In this document: one piece after another, positions 16,779 through 25,511 of the stretch
Numbering within the stretch: the first letter of the stretch is position 1
How the letters are laid out: every line of letters starts with the position of its first letter
NCBI GenBank assembly: GCA_011089965.1
Contig: JAANAU010000029.1
Span: 1-44,844 of the forward strand
DNA length: 44,844 nucleotides
Direction of reading: 5' to 3'
DNA from: Magnetococcales bacterium
GTDB taxonomy: Bacteria > Pseudomonadota > Magnetococcia > Magnetococcales > Magnetaquicoccaceae
Notes under the pieces: model-generated
Database searches by the model: none
What the model was told of the DNA's origin: nothing
What the model saw: the letters and a program-made list of their open reading frames with translations, nothing else
Position numbers and translations under genes: made by a program

Positions 16779-18982
16779 GTGGGACGGTGATCCAATTATT
16801 TGCCTCCTCGCCGCGGGGGATGGAGTCTTTGCTGGCCGATGAGTTGCGGGCATTGGGTGTGCATCGGCTGCGTCCTTTGACGGCTGGGGTTTCGTTTGAA
16901 GGGGATCTGACCACGATCTTGCGGGTCTGCCTCTATTCCCGGGTGGCCAGTCGTCTGATGCTGCCGTTGGCGCGGGTGCCGGCAGATGATATCGACGGGT
17001 TGTATCAGGGGGTTGTGGATCTGCCCTGGGAGGATCATCTGCGCGCGGATGGCAGTTTGGCCGTGGATTTCTCCGGGACCAATGCCGTGGTGCGCCATAC
17101 CCGTTTTGGTGCCATGAAGGTCAAGGATGCGGTGGTGGACCGGTTGCGCCATCAGACCGGCCAACGGCCAGACGTGCGGTTTGACCGGCCTGATCTGAGG
17201 ATCTATGCCCGTTTGACTGCCGGGCGCGGGGTGGATATCGGCATTGATCTGTCCGGGGATGCCTTGCATCGGCGCGGTTATCGGGTGAATGGTGGCAACG
17301 CCCCGTTAAAGGAGAATCTGGCTGCTGCCATCCTGCTGGTGGCCGGTTGGCCGGAAGCGGCCCGGGCCGGGGCACCTTTCATGGATCCGATGTGTGGATC
17401 CGGGACGCTGCTGATCGAGGCGGCCTGGATGGCAGGAGATGTGGCACCGGGTCTGGCGCGTGACTATTTTGGTTTTCTGGGTTGGCGCGGTTTTGATGCG
17501 GCACTGTGGGCCGGATTGGTGGCCGAGGCAAAGGAGCGGGCGCGGGCCGGACGGGCGCGGATTCCGGTCATTCTGGGTCATGATCGCGACCTGTCTGCGC
17601 TCATGGCTGCCCAGGAGAATGTGGCGGCTGCCGGGTTGACGGATCTCATCCAGATCAGTCAGCAGAATCTGGAACAACTGGAGCGTCCATTGGGTCGGGC
17701 CGGGTTGGTGGCGGTCAATCCGCCGTATGGTACGCGTCAGGGGGAGTTGGAGTCATTGGTATCGACCTATGCCCTGTTGGGCAACCGGTTGCGTACCCGG
17801 CTGTATGGTTGGCAGGCTGCGGTATTTACGGCGGCACCTCTTTTGTCCGACGCCTTGGGGAGCCGTCCCCGTGCGACCCGGACCTTTTACAACGGTCCGA
17901 TCCCCTGCCGGGTGTTGGTGTTGGAGCCGGCTGCGGCCCCGAAGCCGCAGTTGGACAAGCAGACCGAACCGGATCCGGTTGCGGAGTTGCCGCCACCTGG
18001 AGATCCCAATGCTCCGGGTGCCGTCATGTTTGCCAACCGTTTGCGCAAAAACCGCAAGCGTCTGGAGCCGTGGTTGCGGCGGGAAGGGGTGACCTGTTAT
18101 CGCGTCTATGATGCCGACATCCCGGAATATGCGGTGGCTGTGGATCTGTACGGTACATGGGTCCATTTGCAGGAGTATCGTGCCCCGGCCCAGATCGATC
18201 CGGAGGTGGTGCGTCGGCGATTGGGAGAGGTGTTGGCCGTGTTGCCGATTGTTCTGGGTGTGGCCCCGGAGCAGATCTGTTTCAAGACCAGGCGGCGGCA
18301 GTCGGAAAACGCGGGCGGACAGTATCGTCGTCTGGATGGGAGCAGCCCGTTGCTTGAAGTGGAAGAGAGCGGATTGCGGTTTCTGGTCAACCTGACCCGT
18401 TTTCTGGATGTGGGACTGTTTCTGGATCATGCCCCGTTGCGCCGCATGATCCGGGATGTGAGTGGTGGTCGTCGTTTTCTCAATCTGTTTGGCTATACCG
18501 GGACGGCCACGGTGTATGCGGCTGCCGGAGGGGCCAGTGCCACCGTGACGGTCGATCTCTCCCGCCACTATCTGGAGTGGGCTGGAGAGAATCTGGCACT
18601 CAATGGTTTTGTGGGTCTGGCCCATCGACTGGTGCGGGCCGATTGTCTGGTCTGGTTGCAAGAGGCGGTGGAGTTGCCGGAGCGGTACGGATTGATCCTG
18701 CTGGATCCCCCCACGTTTTCCAACTCGGCACGCATGGAACGTCCCTTTGATCTTCAACGGGAACATGTTGGATTGATCACCCTGGCGGCCCGGTTGCTCA
18801 CTCCGGATGGGGTGCTGTTTTTTTCCACCAATGCGCGTCGTTTCCGGTTGGATGCCGATGCCTTGCCAGCAGGTCTGGGGGTGCAAGAGATCACGCGGGC
18901 CACCATCGGACCGGATTTTCGGGACAATCCGACGATTCATCGTTGTTGGCGCATGGGTTGGCAGTATGGTGGTGGTGCGTAA
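16775..18982 (+). CDS. rlmL: Bifunctional 23S rRNA methyltransferase RlmKL
   Basis: 735 aa, close to E. coli RlmL (about 700 aa). The N-terminal half makes m2G2445 and the C-terminal half m7G2069 in 23S rRNA. Order: THUMP domain (about residues 45-155), first methyltransferase with DPMCGSGTLLIEAAW and NPPYGTR, a linker (about 380-430), then the second methyltransferase with RFLNLFGYTGTATVYAAAGG and LLDPPTFSNSARM. Both S-adenosylmethionine and catalytic NPPY/DPPTFSNS motifs are intact. The GTG start at 16775 overlaps the gapR stop; another GTG at 16787 is possible. The fused form is best known in Gammaproteobacteria. Confidence 0.93.
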   Translation: MSGTVIQLFASSPRGMESLLADELRALGVHRLRPLTAGVSFEGDLTTILRVCLYSRVASRLMLPLARVPADDIDGLYQGVVDLPWEDHLRADGSLAVDFSGTNAVVRHTRFGAMKVKDAVVDRLRHQTGQRPDVRFDRPDLRIYARLTAGRGVDIGIDLSGDALHRRGYRVNGGNAPLKENLAAAILLVAGWPEAARAGAPFMDPMCGSGTLLIEAAWMAGDVAPGLARDYFGFLGWRGFDAALWAGLVAEAKERARAGRARIPVILGHDRDLSALMAAQENVAAAGLTDLIQISQQNLEQLERPLGRAGLVAVNPPYGTRQGELESLVSTYALLGNRLRTRLYGWQAAVFTAAPLLSDALGSRPRATRTFYNGPIPCRVLVLEPAAAPKPQLDKQTEPDPVAELPPPGDPNAPGAVMFANRLRKNRKRLEPWLRREGVTCYRVYDADIPEYAVAVDLYGTWVHLQEYRAPAQIDPEVVRRRLGEVLAVLPIVLGVAPEQICFKTRRRQSENAGGQYRRLDGSSPLLEVEESGLRFLVNLTRFLDVGLFLDHAPLRRMIRDVSGGRRFLNLFGYTGTATVYAAAGGASATVTVDLSRHYLEWAGENLALNGFVGLAHRLVRADCLVWLQEAVELPERYGLILLDPPTFSNSARMERPFDLQREHVGLITLAARLLTPDGVLFFSTNARRFRLDADALPAGLGVQEITRATIGPDFRDNPTIHRCWRMGWQYGGGA

Positions 18983-19037
18983 GAATTTTTTTGGCGTTTG
19001 CCTGTGGATTCGGTTAGATTAATTGTAATATGAACCG

Positions 19038-19055
19038 TGCGACTTCGGGGTCGCA
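19038..19055. other. Small hairpin in the DHH gene leader
   Basis: TGCGAC (19038-19043) and GTCGCA (19050-19055) form a perfect 6-bp stem with a TTCGGG loop. It lies between rlmKL and the DHH gene and is not followed by a T-run, so it is more likely a leader or mRNA-end structure than a terminator. Purpose unknown. Confidence 0.35.
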
Positions 19056-19097
19056 TCAACCGCTCGTGTGGGGAATTGCGTTTCTGGGAGGTGTGTG

Positions 19098-20036
19098 ATG
19101 GGTAGCAAGGAAGAGTTTCGTTTGGTGACACGGAGCGATTTTGATGGCCTCGTGTGTGCGGTACTGTTGAGAGAATTGGGAATTATTAATGATATCAAAT
19201 TTGTGCATCCCAAGGATATGCAGGATGGCAAGATCGCGATCACGGATCGGGATATCACCACCAATCTCCCCTATGTGGAAGGGGTGCATCTGGCGTTTGA
19301 CCACCACCTGAGCGAGACCATCCGGCGTGGTTCGGCCAAACCTGAGAATCATATCATTCATCCCGATGCCCCATCGGCAGCCCGAGTGGTTTATGATTAT
19401 TATGGCGGGGCAGCGGCCTTCCCGCGCATCTCCCAGGAGATCATGGATGCCGTGGACAAGGGGGATGCGGCCCGTTTCACCCGCGAGGAGATCCTCGATC
19501 CCAAGGGGTGGGTCTTGATGAACTATCTGATGGATGCACGGACCGGTTTGGGACGGTTTCGTTCTTTCCGGGTTTCCAATTATCAGTTGATGATGCAGTT
19601 GATCGACAACTGTCGCGAGATGCCCATCGAAGAGATTCTGCAACTGCCGGATGTCAAAGAACGGGTGGATCTCTATGATGAGCACGCCGTCAAGTTCAAG
19701 GAGCAGGTGCAGCGTTGTTCCACGGTCTACAAGAATCTGGTGGTGCTGGATCTGCGCAACGAAGAGACGATTTGGGCCGGGAATCGTTTCATGATCTATG
19801 CTCTCTATCCGGAGTGCAATATTTCGATTCATGTCTTGTGGGGCTTCCAGAAACAAAATACGGTTTTTGCCATTGGCAAGTCGATTCTGGACCGCTCCTC
19901 CAACACCAATGTCGGGGAGTTGGCGCTGCGTTATGGCGGGGGTGGTCATCAGAACGCGGGCACCTGTCAGGTGGCCAATGAGGAGGCGGATGAGAAGTTG
20001 CAGGAGTTGATCGACCAGATCAATCAGGACGGCTGA
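19098..20036 (+). CDS. DHH-family phosphoesterase
   Basis: 312 aa from ATG 19098, which has GGGAGGTG just upstream; an in-frame start at 19068 is less likely. DHH phosphoesterases use two metal ions to cleave phosphodiester or phosphoanhydride bonds in RecJ-type nucleases, oligoribonucleases and exopolyphosphatases. Visible motifs are TRSDFDGLVCA (metal-binding Asp residues), FDHHLSE (the namesake DHH), DKGDAARF, and the DHHA1-like RYGGGGHQNAGTC near the C-terminus. The total length is too short for RecJ, and fits the exopolyphosphatase/NrnA-like group. The exact substrate cannot be told. A strong terminator follows at 20055-20095. Confidence 0.85.
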   Translation: MGSKEEFRLVTRSDFDGLVCAVLLRELGIINDIKFVHPKDMQDGKIAITDRDITTNLPYVEGVHLAFDHHLSETIRRGSAKPENHIIHPDAPSAARVVYDYYGGAAAFPRISQEIMDAVDKGDAARFTREEILDPKGWVLMNYLMDARTGLGRFRSFRVSNYQLMMQLIDNCREMPIEEILQLPDVKERVDLYDEHAVKFKEQVQRCSTVYKNLVVLDLRNEETIWAGNRFMIYALYPECNISIHVLWGFQKQNTVFAIGKSILDRSSNTNVGELALRYGGGGHQNAGTCQVANEEADEKLQELIDQINQDG

Positions 20037-20054
20037 AACAGTGGATCGATTGCG

Positions 20055-20095
20055 CCGCATCCGAATGATCCTTTGATTCGGATGCGGTTTTTTTT
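20055..20095 (+). terminator. Rho-independent terminator
   Basis: CCGCATCCGAA (20055-20065) pairs perfectly with TTCGGATGCGG (20077-20087) over 11 bp around an 11-nt loop, followed directly by eight T (20088-20095). It lies 18 bases after the DHH phosphoesterase stop and closes the gapR-rlmKL-DHH block. Confidence 0.92.
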
Positions 20096-20272
20096 GTCTG
20101 TGTGGTGCCATGGAGTAACCTGTTTGAACGCACGGCCTGCCCGACAAGACGACTCTTCTCTTTATTTTCAGCGTGTTCATTGGCCAGACCAGCAGCAGGA
20201 TGCCGTTTCATGGGAAGTGGTCCAGATTGGTTGGTCTATTGTTAACAACTTTAAATTTCTTGTGTGGACCTG

Positions 20273-21202
20273 ATGGAACCGATCTCTGGTTTGGCGGGAT
20301 TGACCTTGATTCTGGCGATTCTGTTTGTGGCTTTGGGGGTGCGGGTGGTGCCCCAGGGATTGGAGTACACGGTGGAGCGATGGGGCCGTTATATTCGGAC
20401 CTTGTCGCCGGGGTTCAATGTGATCATCCCCATTGTGGATCGCATCGGTGCCAAAATGAACATGATGGAGCAGGTGCTGGATGTCCCTTCACAGGAGGTG
20501 ATCACCAAGGACAATGCCATGGTCCGGGTGGATGGGGTGATCTTTTTTCAGGTGCTGGTGGCGGCCAAGGCCGCCTACGAGGTCAGCGATCTGTCGCGGG
20601 CGATTCACAATTTGACCACCACCAACATCCGCACCGTGATGGGTTCCATGGACATGGATGAACTGCTCTCCAAACGGGATGAGATCAACGCCCGTCTGTT
20701 GGCGGTGGTGGATGATGCCACCCATCCGTGGGGCGTCAAGGTGACGCGGATCGAAATCAAGGATATCACACCACCCAAGGATCTGGTGGACTCCATGGCT
20801 GGTCAGATGAAGGCGGAGCGGAACAAGCGGGCGGCCATTCTGGAGGCGGAAGGGTTTCGTCAGGCCGAGATTCTGCGCGCCGAAGGGGAGAAGCAGGCAG
20901 CGATTCTGGCTGCGGAGGGGAAGCGGGAAGCGGCCTTCCGGGAGGCTGAAGGACGGGAGCGCCAGGCCGAGGCCGAAGCACGGGCCACGCGCATGGTTTC
21001 CGAGGCCATTGCAGCGGGCAACCTTCAGGCGGTCAACTATTTTGTGGCCCAGCGTTATGTCGATGCCTTGGGGCGGATTGCCGCAGCCCAGAATCAGAAG
21101 GTGGTGTTTCTGCCTTTGGATGCCACGGGTCTGATGGGGGCATTGGGTGGCGTGAACGAATTGATGCGTGCCGTGCGCGCAGAGGTGGATACAACCCGAT
21201 GA
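20273..21202 (+). CDS. SPFH / band-7 (stomatin-like) membrane protein, QmcA type
   Basis: 309 aa from ATG 20273; GTG 20264 would add three residues but has no ribosome-binding site. A single N-terminal membrane helix (LTLILAILFVALGV) is followed by the SPFH core (VVPQGLEYTVERWGRYIRTLSPGFNVIIPI, then PSQEVITKDNAMVRVDGVIFFQV). A long Ala/Glu/Arg-rich coiled coil with repeats of the form EAEGxxxA (about residues 190-245) comes next, then the C-terminal oligomerisation region. Such proteins form large ring or cage assemblies on membranes, often with FtsH, and in paired operons with NfeD. The next gene, overlapping by ATGA, is exactly an NfeD, supporting the assignment. Confidence 0.92.
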   Translation: MEPISGLAGLTLILAILFVALGVRVVPQGLEYTVERWGRYIRTLSPGFNVIIPIVDRIGAKMNMMEQVLDVPSQEVITKDNAMVRVDGVIFFQVLVAAKAAYEVSDLSRAIHNLTTTNIRTVMGSMDMDELLSKRDEINARLLAVVDDATHPWGVKVTRIEIKDITPPKDLVDSMAGQMKAERNKRAAILEAEGFRQAEILRAEGEKQAAILAAEGKREAAFREAEGRERQAEAEARATRMVSEAIAAGNLQAVNYFVAQRYVDALGRIAAAQNQKVVFLPLDATGLMGALGGVNELMRAVRAEVDTTR

Positions 21203-21720
21203 ACGGCTGGATGGAGTGGATGGCCGATGCGCCGTGGACACAGATGGGGGTGTGGCATTGGTGGGGCGTGGCCGTGGTTTTGATCATTGTCGAGGTGTTG
21301 TTTGTTCCGGCCTTTTTTTGTTTGTGGTTGGGGGTGTCTGCGCTGCTGGTCGGGTTGTGGTTGATCTTTGTTCCGGGTTTGGATTGGCGGATGCAGTGGT
21401 TTGGTTTCTCTTTTCTGGCCATGGTTTCTTTGCTGGTCTGGCAGCTGTGGTTGCGTCCACGCTGGCAGAGACTCCCGGAGAGCGGGTTGAACCAGCGGGG
21501 TCATCATTATCTGGGTCGTGAAGTGACCCTGGAGAGTCCGATTCATCACGGGTGCGGTCGTGTGCGTCTGGATGATACCAGTTGGAAGATATTTGGCCCG
21601 GATCTTCCAAGTGGAGTGCGTGTGCGCATCACGGGTATTGACGGGATTGCGCTGTTGGTGGAGCCGGTGGTCGGTTCTGCGGATCAATCCAACAAGTCTG
21701 ACGTATTGTCCATCTCATGA
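21199..21720 (+). CDS. NfeD-family membrane protein
   Basis: 173 aa, the short NfeD form lacking the ClpP-like protease domain. Two to three membrane helices (about residues 22-95; VAVVLIIVEVLFVPAFFCLWLGVSALLVG) precede a C-terminal OB-fold (GHHYLGREVTLESPI...RVRLDDTSWKIFGPDLPSGVRVRITGIDG), the NfeD signature. NfeD proteins accompany SPFH proteins in membrane microdomain organisation and quality control. The start overlaps the SPFH stop and its own TGA overlaps the next start (ATGA both times). Confidence 0.9.
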   Translation: MNGWMEWMADAPWTQMGVWHWWGVAVVLIIVEVLFVPAFFCLWLGVSALLVGLWLIFVPGLDWRMQWFGFSFLAMVSLLVWQLWLRPRWQRLPESGLNQRGHHYLGREVTLESPIHHGCGRVRLDDTSWKIFGPDLPSGVRVRITGIDGIALLVEPVVGSADQSNKSDVLSIS

Positions 21721-22529
21721 TCGGTTCCATACATAAGCGTTTTCGGTTCTGTTTCGGGTGTTGGCTGCTCGGAGGTTTGGTGTGGATGGGGGCGCTGCCG
21801 GTCTGGGCGGGCGTGCAACCTTTGGGAGCGGTGGCCGGAGAACGGTTGCGGTACAACATCCACTGGATGGGGGTTCCGGCAGGTTTCGCCTACATGGAGA
21901 TGCGGCCTGCCAAAAAGGGGGAGTATACCTTTGAGGCCGGAGTGGAGTCGATTGGCATGGTCAAACTGCTCTATTCGGTCAAGGATCGTCTGCATGCAGA
22001 AGGAGGGATGACATCGTCCGGAGGAATGGTGGCGCGCTATTATGCCAAACATCAACAGCGTGGCGCGCAGAAGAGGCTGATCGAATACCGTTTTGACCGG
22101 GAGTGGGGCGAGGCATTCCGGACCCAGGAGGGTGAAGAGCCGATAACGATTGGAGGAGTGACGCCCACGGTGCATGACATGCTGACCGGTTTTCATGCCT
22201 TGCGCGGGTGTGCCGGACTGGTGGCTGGCAAGAGTCTGTATATTCCGATGGTGGATGGCAAAAAGGTCTATCAGGTGGAGGCCAGTGTGGGTCAGCCGGA
22301 CAGGTTGAACACGCCGTTGGGGTGGTTTGACGTGTTTCCATTGACCATTATGGTGGGCAATTCCGATCTGTTTCGATTGCAAGGGTCGATTGTCGTCTGG
22401 TTGACGGGTGATGCCCGTCGCTTGCCGGTCAAGGTGGAGAGCCGTTTTGAGTTGAAAAGCGTCTCTGCCGATCTGATCGCCTATGATGATGGTCGTGGCG
22501 AACAGCGGGAAGTCAAGGAAACCAAATAG
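21717..22529 (+). CDS. DUF3108-family exported protein
   Basis: 270 aa with a cleavable-looking signal peptide (basic RFRFCFGCW, hydrophobic LLGGLVWMGALP, cut near VWA-G). The mature part starts GERLRYNIHWMGVPAGFAYMEM, the characteristic opening of DUF3108 proteins, and continues with LLYSVKDRL, TVHDMLTGFHALR and a C-terminal WLTGDARRLPVKVESR. These are beta-rich periplasmic proteins of unknown function, often encoded with envelope genes. The neighbours (NfeD upstream, kdsB downstream) fit an envelope context. Coupled to nfeD by ATGA. Confidence 0.85.
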   Translation: MIGSIHKRFRFCFGCWLLGGLVWMGALPVWAGVQPLGAVAGERLRYNIHWMGVPAGFAYMEMRPAKKGEYTFEAGVESIGMVKLLYSVKDRLHAEGGMTSSGGMVARYYAKHQQRGAQKRLIEYRFDREWGEAFRTQEGEEPITIGGVTPTVHDMLTGFHALRGCAGLVAGKSLYIPMVDGKKVYQVEASVGQPDRLNTPLGWFDVFPLTIMVGNSDLFRLQGSIVVWLTGDARRLPVKVESRFELKSVSADLIAYDDGRGEQREVKETK

Positions 22530-22549
22530 TTTTTGCATGGAGGTCAACC

Positions 22550-23317
22550 GTGGGACACCGTTTTGCCGTGGTCATTCCGGCCCGGTTCGGTTCGACCCGT
22601 CTGCCAGGCAAGCCGTTGCTGGATCTGGGAGGCAGGCCGATGATTCAATGGGTGTACGCAGCAGCTTCCCGTTCCAGTGCGCATACCGTGGTGGTGGCCA
22701 CGGATGACGAACGGATCTGTGCGGCAGTGCATGCCTTTGGCGGACGGGCGGTCATGACCTCTGCCGACCATGCCTCGGGAACGGATCGGGTGGCTGAGGT
22801 GGCCCGGCTGCTGCCAGAGCCGGTGATTGTCAATGTGCAGGGGGATGAACCGTTTCTGGATCCAGGGTTGATCGATCTGGTGGCAGCTCCTTTGTTGCGG
22901 GATCCGACCGTGTTCATGTCTACGCTGGCCCATCCTCTGATGGATCCTGCCGAGTGGTTCAATCCCAATGTGGTCAAGGTTGTCTGTGACCGTTCGGGTC
23001 GAGCACTCTATTTTTCCCGGGCACCCGTTCCCTGGGATCGGGATTGTTTGTCCGCCGGGGACGGGCACGCACTGGCACGGGTGGAGGGGGTGTTGCGGCA
23101 CGTGGGGGTGTATGGCTATCGGTCTGACTTTTTGTCACGCTTTGCCAGCCTGGAGCCAACGCCATTGGAGCGTCTGGAACGGTTGGAGCAGTTGCGTGTT
23201 TTGGAGCATGGATATGGGATCCAGGTGATGGTCACGCCCGATCCGGTGGCTGGTGGCGTGGATGCTTTGGAGGATCTGGAACGGGCCAGAGCGCGGGTGC
23301 TGAACGAGGAGGGGTGA
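22550..23317 (+). CDS. kdsB: 3-deoxy-manno-octulosonate cytidylyltransferase
   Basis: 255 aa. It makes CMP-KDO from KDO and CTP for lipopolysaccharide inner core, so the organism is Gram-negative with KDO. Motifs: IPARFGSTRLPGKPLLDLGG at the N-terminus (nucleotide-binding loop), ATDDERI, MTSADHASGTDRVAEV, VNVQGDEPF, YFSRAPVPWDRD, HVGVYGYR, and LERLEQLRVLEHGYGI near the end. The start is a GTG preceded by GGAGGT at good spacing. The TGA sits against the queA start, continuing the tightly packed run of genes from 20273. Confidence 0.96.
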   Translation: MGHRFAVVIPARFGSTRLPGKPLLDLGGRPMIQWVYAAASRSSAHTVVVATDDERICAAVHAFGGRAVMTSADHASGTDRVAEVARLLPEPVIVNVQGDEPFLDPGLIDLVAAPLLRDPTVFMSTLAHPLMDPAEWFNPNVVKVVCDRSGRALYFSRAPVPWDRDCLSAGDGHALARVEGVLRHVGVYGYRSDFLSRFASLEPTPLERLERLEQLRVLEHGYGIQVMVTPDPVAGGVDALEDLERARARVLNEEG

Positions 23318-24378
23318 TGCCAATGGAGCCGGCCTGGCGTTTGAGCGATTTTGATTATCCTCTGCCTCGGGAGCAGATTGCCCAACGTCCGGTCACGCCA
23401 CGGGATGCAGCCCGTCTGCTGGTCAGTCGGCCAGAGAAGGTGGTGGATGGTCATTTCACCGATTTGACCTCCTGGTTGCAAGCGGGTGATCTGTTGGTGT
23501 TGAACGATACGCGGGTCATTCCGGCCAGACTGCATGGTCGCAAGTCCACGGGCGGGGAGGTGGAAATCCTTTTGTCCCGTCCGTTGGCTGCCGGGGAGGA
23601 GGGGGTGTGGGAGGCGTTGTTGCGGAGCCATCGACCGGTGCGTCCTGGTGCGGTCGTGCATCTGGCTCCAGGCTTTGACGCCGAGGTGCTGGGACGGGAT
23701 GGCGACCGGTATCGGATTGGTCTGCATGTGGCGCATGGTGATCTGGAGCAGGCATTGGAACGGTACGGTGCCTTGCCGCTGCCCCCATACATTGTCGCTT
23801 CCGATCCTGTGGAGAATCAGCACCGCTATCAGACCGTCTTTGCCTGCCACCCGGGCGCTGTGGCTGCACCGACTGCCGGGTTGCACTTCACCCCGGAGCT
23901 GTTGGCAACCCTGGACTCCATGGGGGTGGGCCGGGTCATGGCCACGTTGCATGTGGGGTTGGGAACCTTTCAGCCGGTGCGGCATGAGGATCTGTCCACT
24001 CATGTGATGCATCGGGAGTTTTTTGTCCTCTCCGCCGAAGTGGCCAACGCGGTTGCGGCCACCCGTCAGGCTGGGGGGCGGGTGGTTGCGGTGGGAACCA
24101 CGGTGGCGCGCATGCTCGAATCATCGGTTGGAGCCGATGGCCGCGTGGAAGCGCGTTGTGGTGAGACCGATCTGTTCATTCTCCCCGGATTCCGGTTTCG
24201 GGCCGTGGATCTGTTGATCACCAATTTTCATCTGCCCAAATCCACTCTGCTGATGCTGATCGCCGCTTTTGTTGGCAAAGGGCGTCAAGAGCGTGACTAT
24301 GCCCATGCCGTGGCTGCGGGCTATCGTTTTTTCTCCTATGGGGATGCCAATCTGCTGTTTCCGGAGTCGGCGACATGA
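23317..24378 (+). CDS. queA: S-adenosylmethionine:tRNA ribosyltransferase-isomerase QueA
   Basis: 353 aa, full length. It transfers and rearranges the ribosyl part of S-adenosylmethionine onto 7-aminomethyl-7-deazaguanine in tRNA, giving epoxyqueuosine. Recognised blocks: [16 protein letters not shown] at the N-terminus, [53 protein letters not shown] and [24 protein letters not shown] 23317 has GAGGAGGGG just before it, four bases away; ATG 23323 is an alternative. Its stop overlaps tgt (ATGA), the enzyme for an earlier step of the same pathway. Confidence 0.96.
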   Translation: MPMEPAWRLSDFDYPLPREQIAQRPVTPRDAARLLVSRPEKVVDGHFTDLTSWLQAGDLLVLNDTRVIPARLHGRKSTGGEVEILLSRPLAAGEEGVWEALLRSHRPVRPGAVVHLAPGFDAEVLGRDGDRYRIGLHVAHGDLEQALERYGALPLPPYIVASDPVENQHRYQTVFACHPGAVAAPTAGLHFTPELLATLDSMGVGRVMATLHVGLGTFQPVRHEDLSTHVMHREFFVLSAEVANAVAATRQAGGRVVAVGTTVARMLESSVGADGRVEARCGETDLFILPGFRFRAVDLLITNFHLPKSTLLMLIAAFVGKGRQERDYAHAVAAGYRFFSYGDANLLFPESAT

Positions 24379-25511
24379 GCGGACGTTTTGCCTTTGAACT
24401 TCTGCATGTGGATCCAGGTGGTGCCCGACGTGGCCGGGTCCACACCCCGCGCGGTGTCATCGAAACCCCGGCCTTTATGCCGGTGGGCACGGCTGCCACG
24501 GTCAAGACCGTGGATCCGGATGAAGTGCGCTCCACCGGCGCACAGATCCTGTTGGCCAATACCTATCATCTGTTTTTGCGTCCGGGTCCGGAGAGTGTGG
24601 CCAGACTGGGGGGGTTGCACACCTTCATGCAGTGGTCTGGACCGATTTTGACCGACTCGGGTGGCTATCAGGTGTTCAGTCTGGCCAGGTTGCGAAAGAT
24701 CAGTGAAGAGGGAGTGGCCTTTCGTTCCCATCTGGATGGTTCTGCCCGGTTTTTGAGTCCGGAGATTGCGGTGCGGGTGCAGGAGCGGTTGGATGCCGAT
24801 ATCCTGATGCAGCTGGATGAGTGTCCTCCGTATCCTGCCGAACGGGGCTATCTGGCACGCTCCATGGAGATGTCCTTGCGTTGGGCAGCGCGCAGCAAGA
24901 CGGCACGGGCCACGGATGGATCCGATGGGCGCGCCTTGTTCGGCATCATGCAGGGGGGGATGGAGCGTGATCTGCGCGTTGCCTCGGCAGCCGGCCTGAT
25001 GGAGATCGGCTTTGATGGTTATGCCCTGGGCGGATTGTCCGTGGGAGAACCCAAGGAGTTGATGGCTGAGGTGCTTTCCTATGCTCCGGCGTTGTTGCCC
25101 AAGGATCGTCCCCGTTATCTGATGGGGGTTGGCAAGCCGGAAGATCTGGTCATGGCGGTTGGGAACGGGGTGGACATGTTTGACTGCGTGCTGCCCACGC
25201 GCAATGCCCGCAATGGTCAACTTTTCACCCGGCGCGGGGCACTCAATGTCAAGACTGCACGCTATCGGGAGGATCCGGGACCGGTGGATCCGGAGTGCCG
25301 TTGTCCGGTATGTCGCCGTTTTGGTTTGGCGTATCTGCATCATCTCTTTCGTGCCAAAGAGATGTTGGGTCATCGCTTGATGACTTTGCACAATCTGCAC
25401 TATTATCAGGATTTGATGGCCGGGATGCGGGAGGCGATCCAGGCAGATCGGTTTGACCGTTTTGTTCAGGAGTTTCACACCAGGCGCATGGGAGAAGAGC
25501 CGTGTCCATAG
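24375..25511 (+). CDS. tgt: tRNA-guanine transglycosylase Tgt
   Basis: 378 aa. It exchanges guanine 34 for preQ1 in tRNAs with GUN anticodons (queuosine pathway). Active-site motifs: [11 protein letters not shown] (general-acid Asp region), [28 protein letters not shown] and [14 protein letters not shown] (nucleophile Asp). The zinc site is [18 protein letters not shown] plus a downstream His (TLHNLHYY). Start overlaps the queA stop. Its 3' end overlaps the next gene by ten bases in a different frame, an unusual join between a housekeeping gene and a sensor kinase. Confidence 0.97.
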   Translation: MSGRFAFELLHVDPGGARRGRVHTPRGVIETPAFMPVGTAATVKTVDPDEVRSTGAQILLANTYHLFLRPGPESVARLGGLHTFMQWSGPILTDSGGYQVFSLARLRKISEEGVAFRSHLDGSARFLSPEIAVRVQERLDADILMQLDECPPYPAERGYLARSMEMSLRWAARSKTARATDGSDGRALFGIMQGGMERDLRVASAAGLMEIGFDGYALGGLSVGEPKELMAEVLSYAPALLPKDRPRYLMGVGKPEDLVMAVGNGVDMFDCVLPTRNARNGQLFTRRGALNVKTARYREDPGPVDPECRCPVCRRFGLAYLHHLFRAKEMLGHRLMTLHNLHYYQDLMAGMREAIQADRFDRFVQEFHTRRMGEEPCP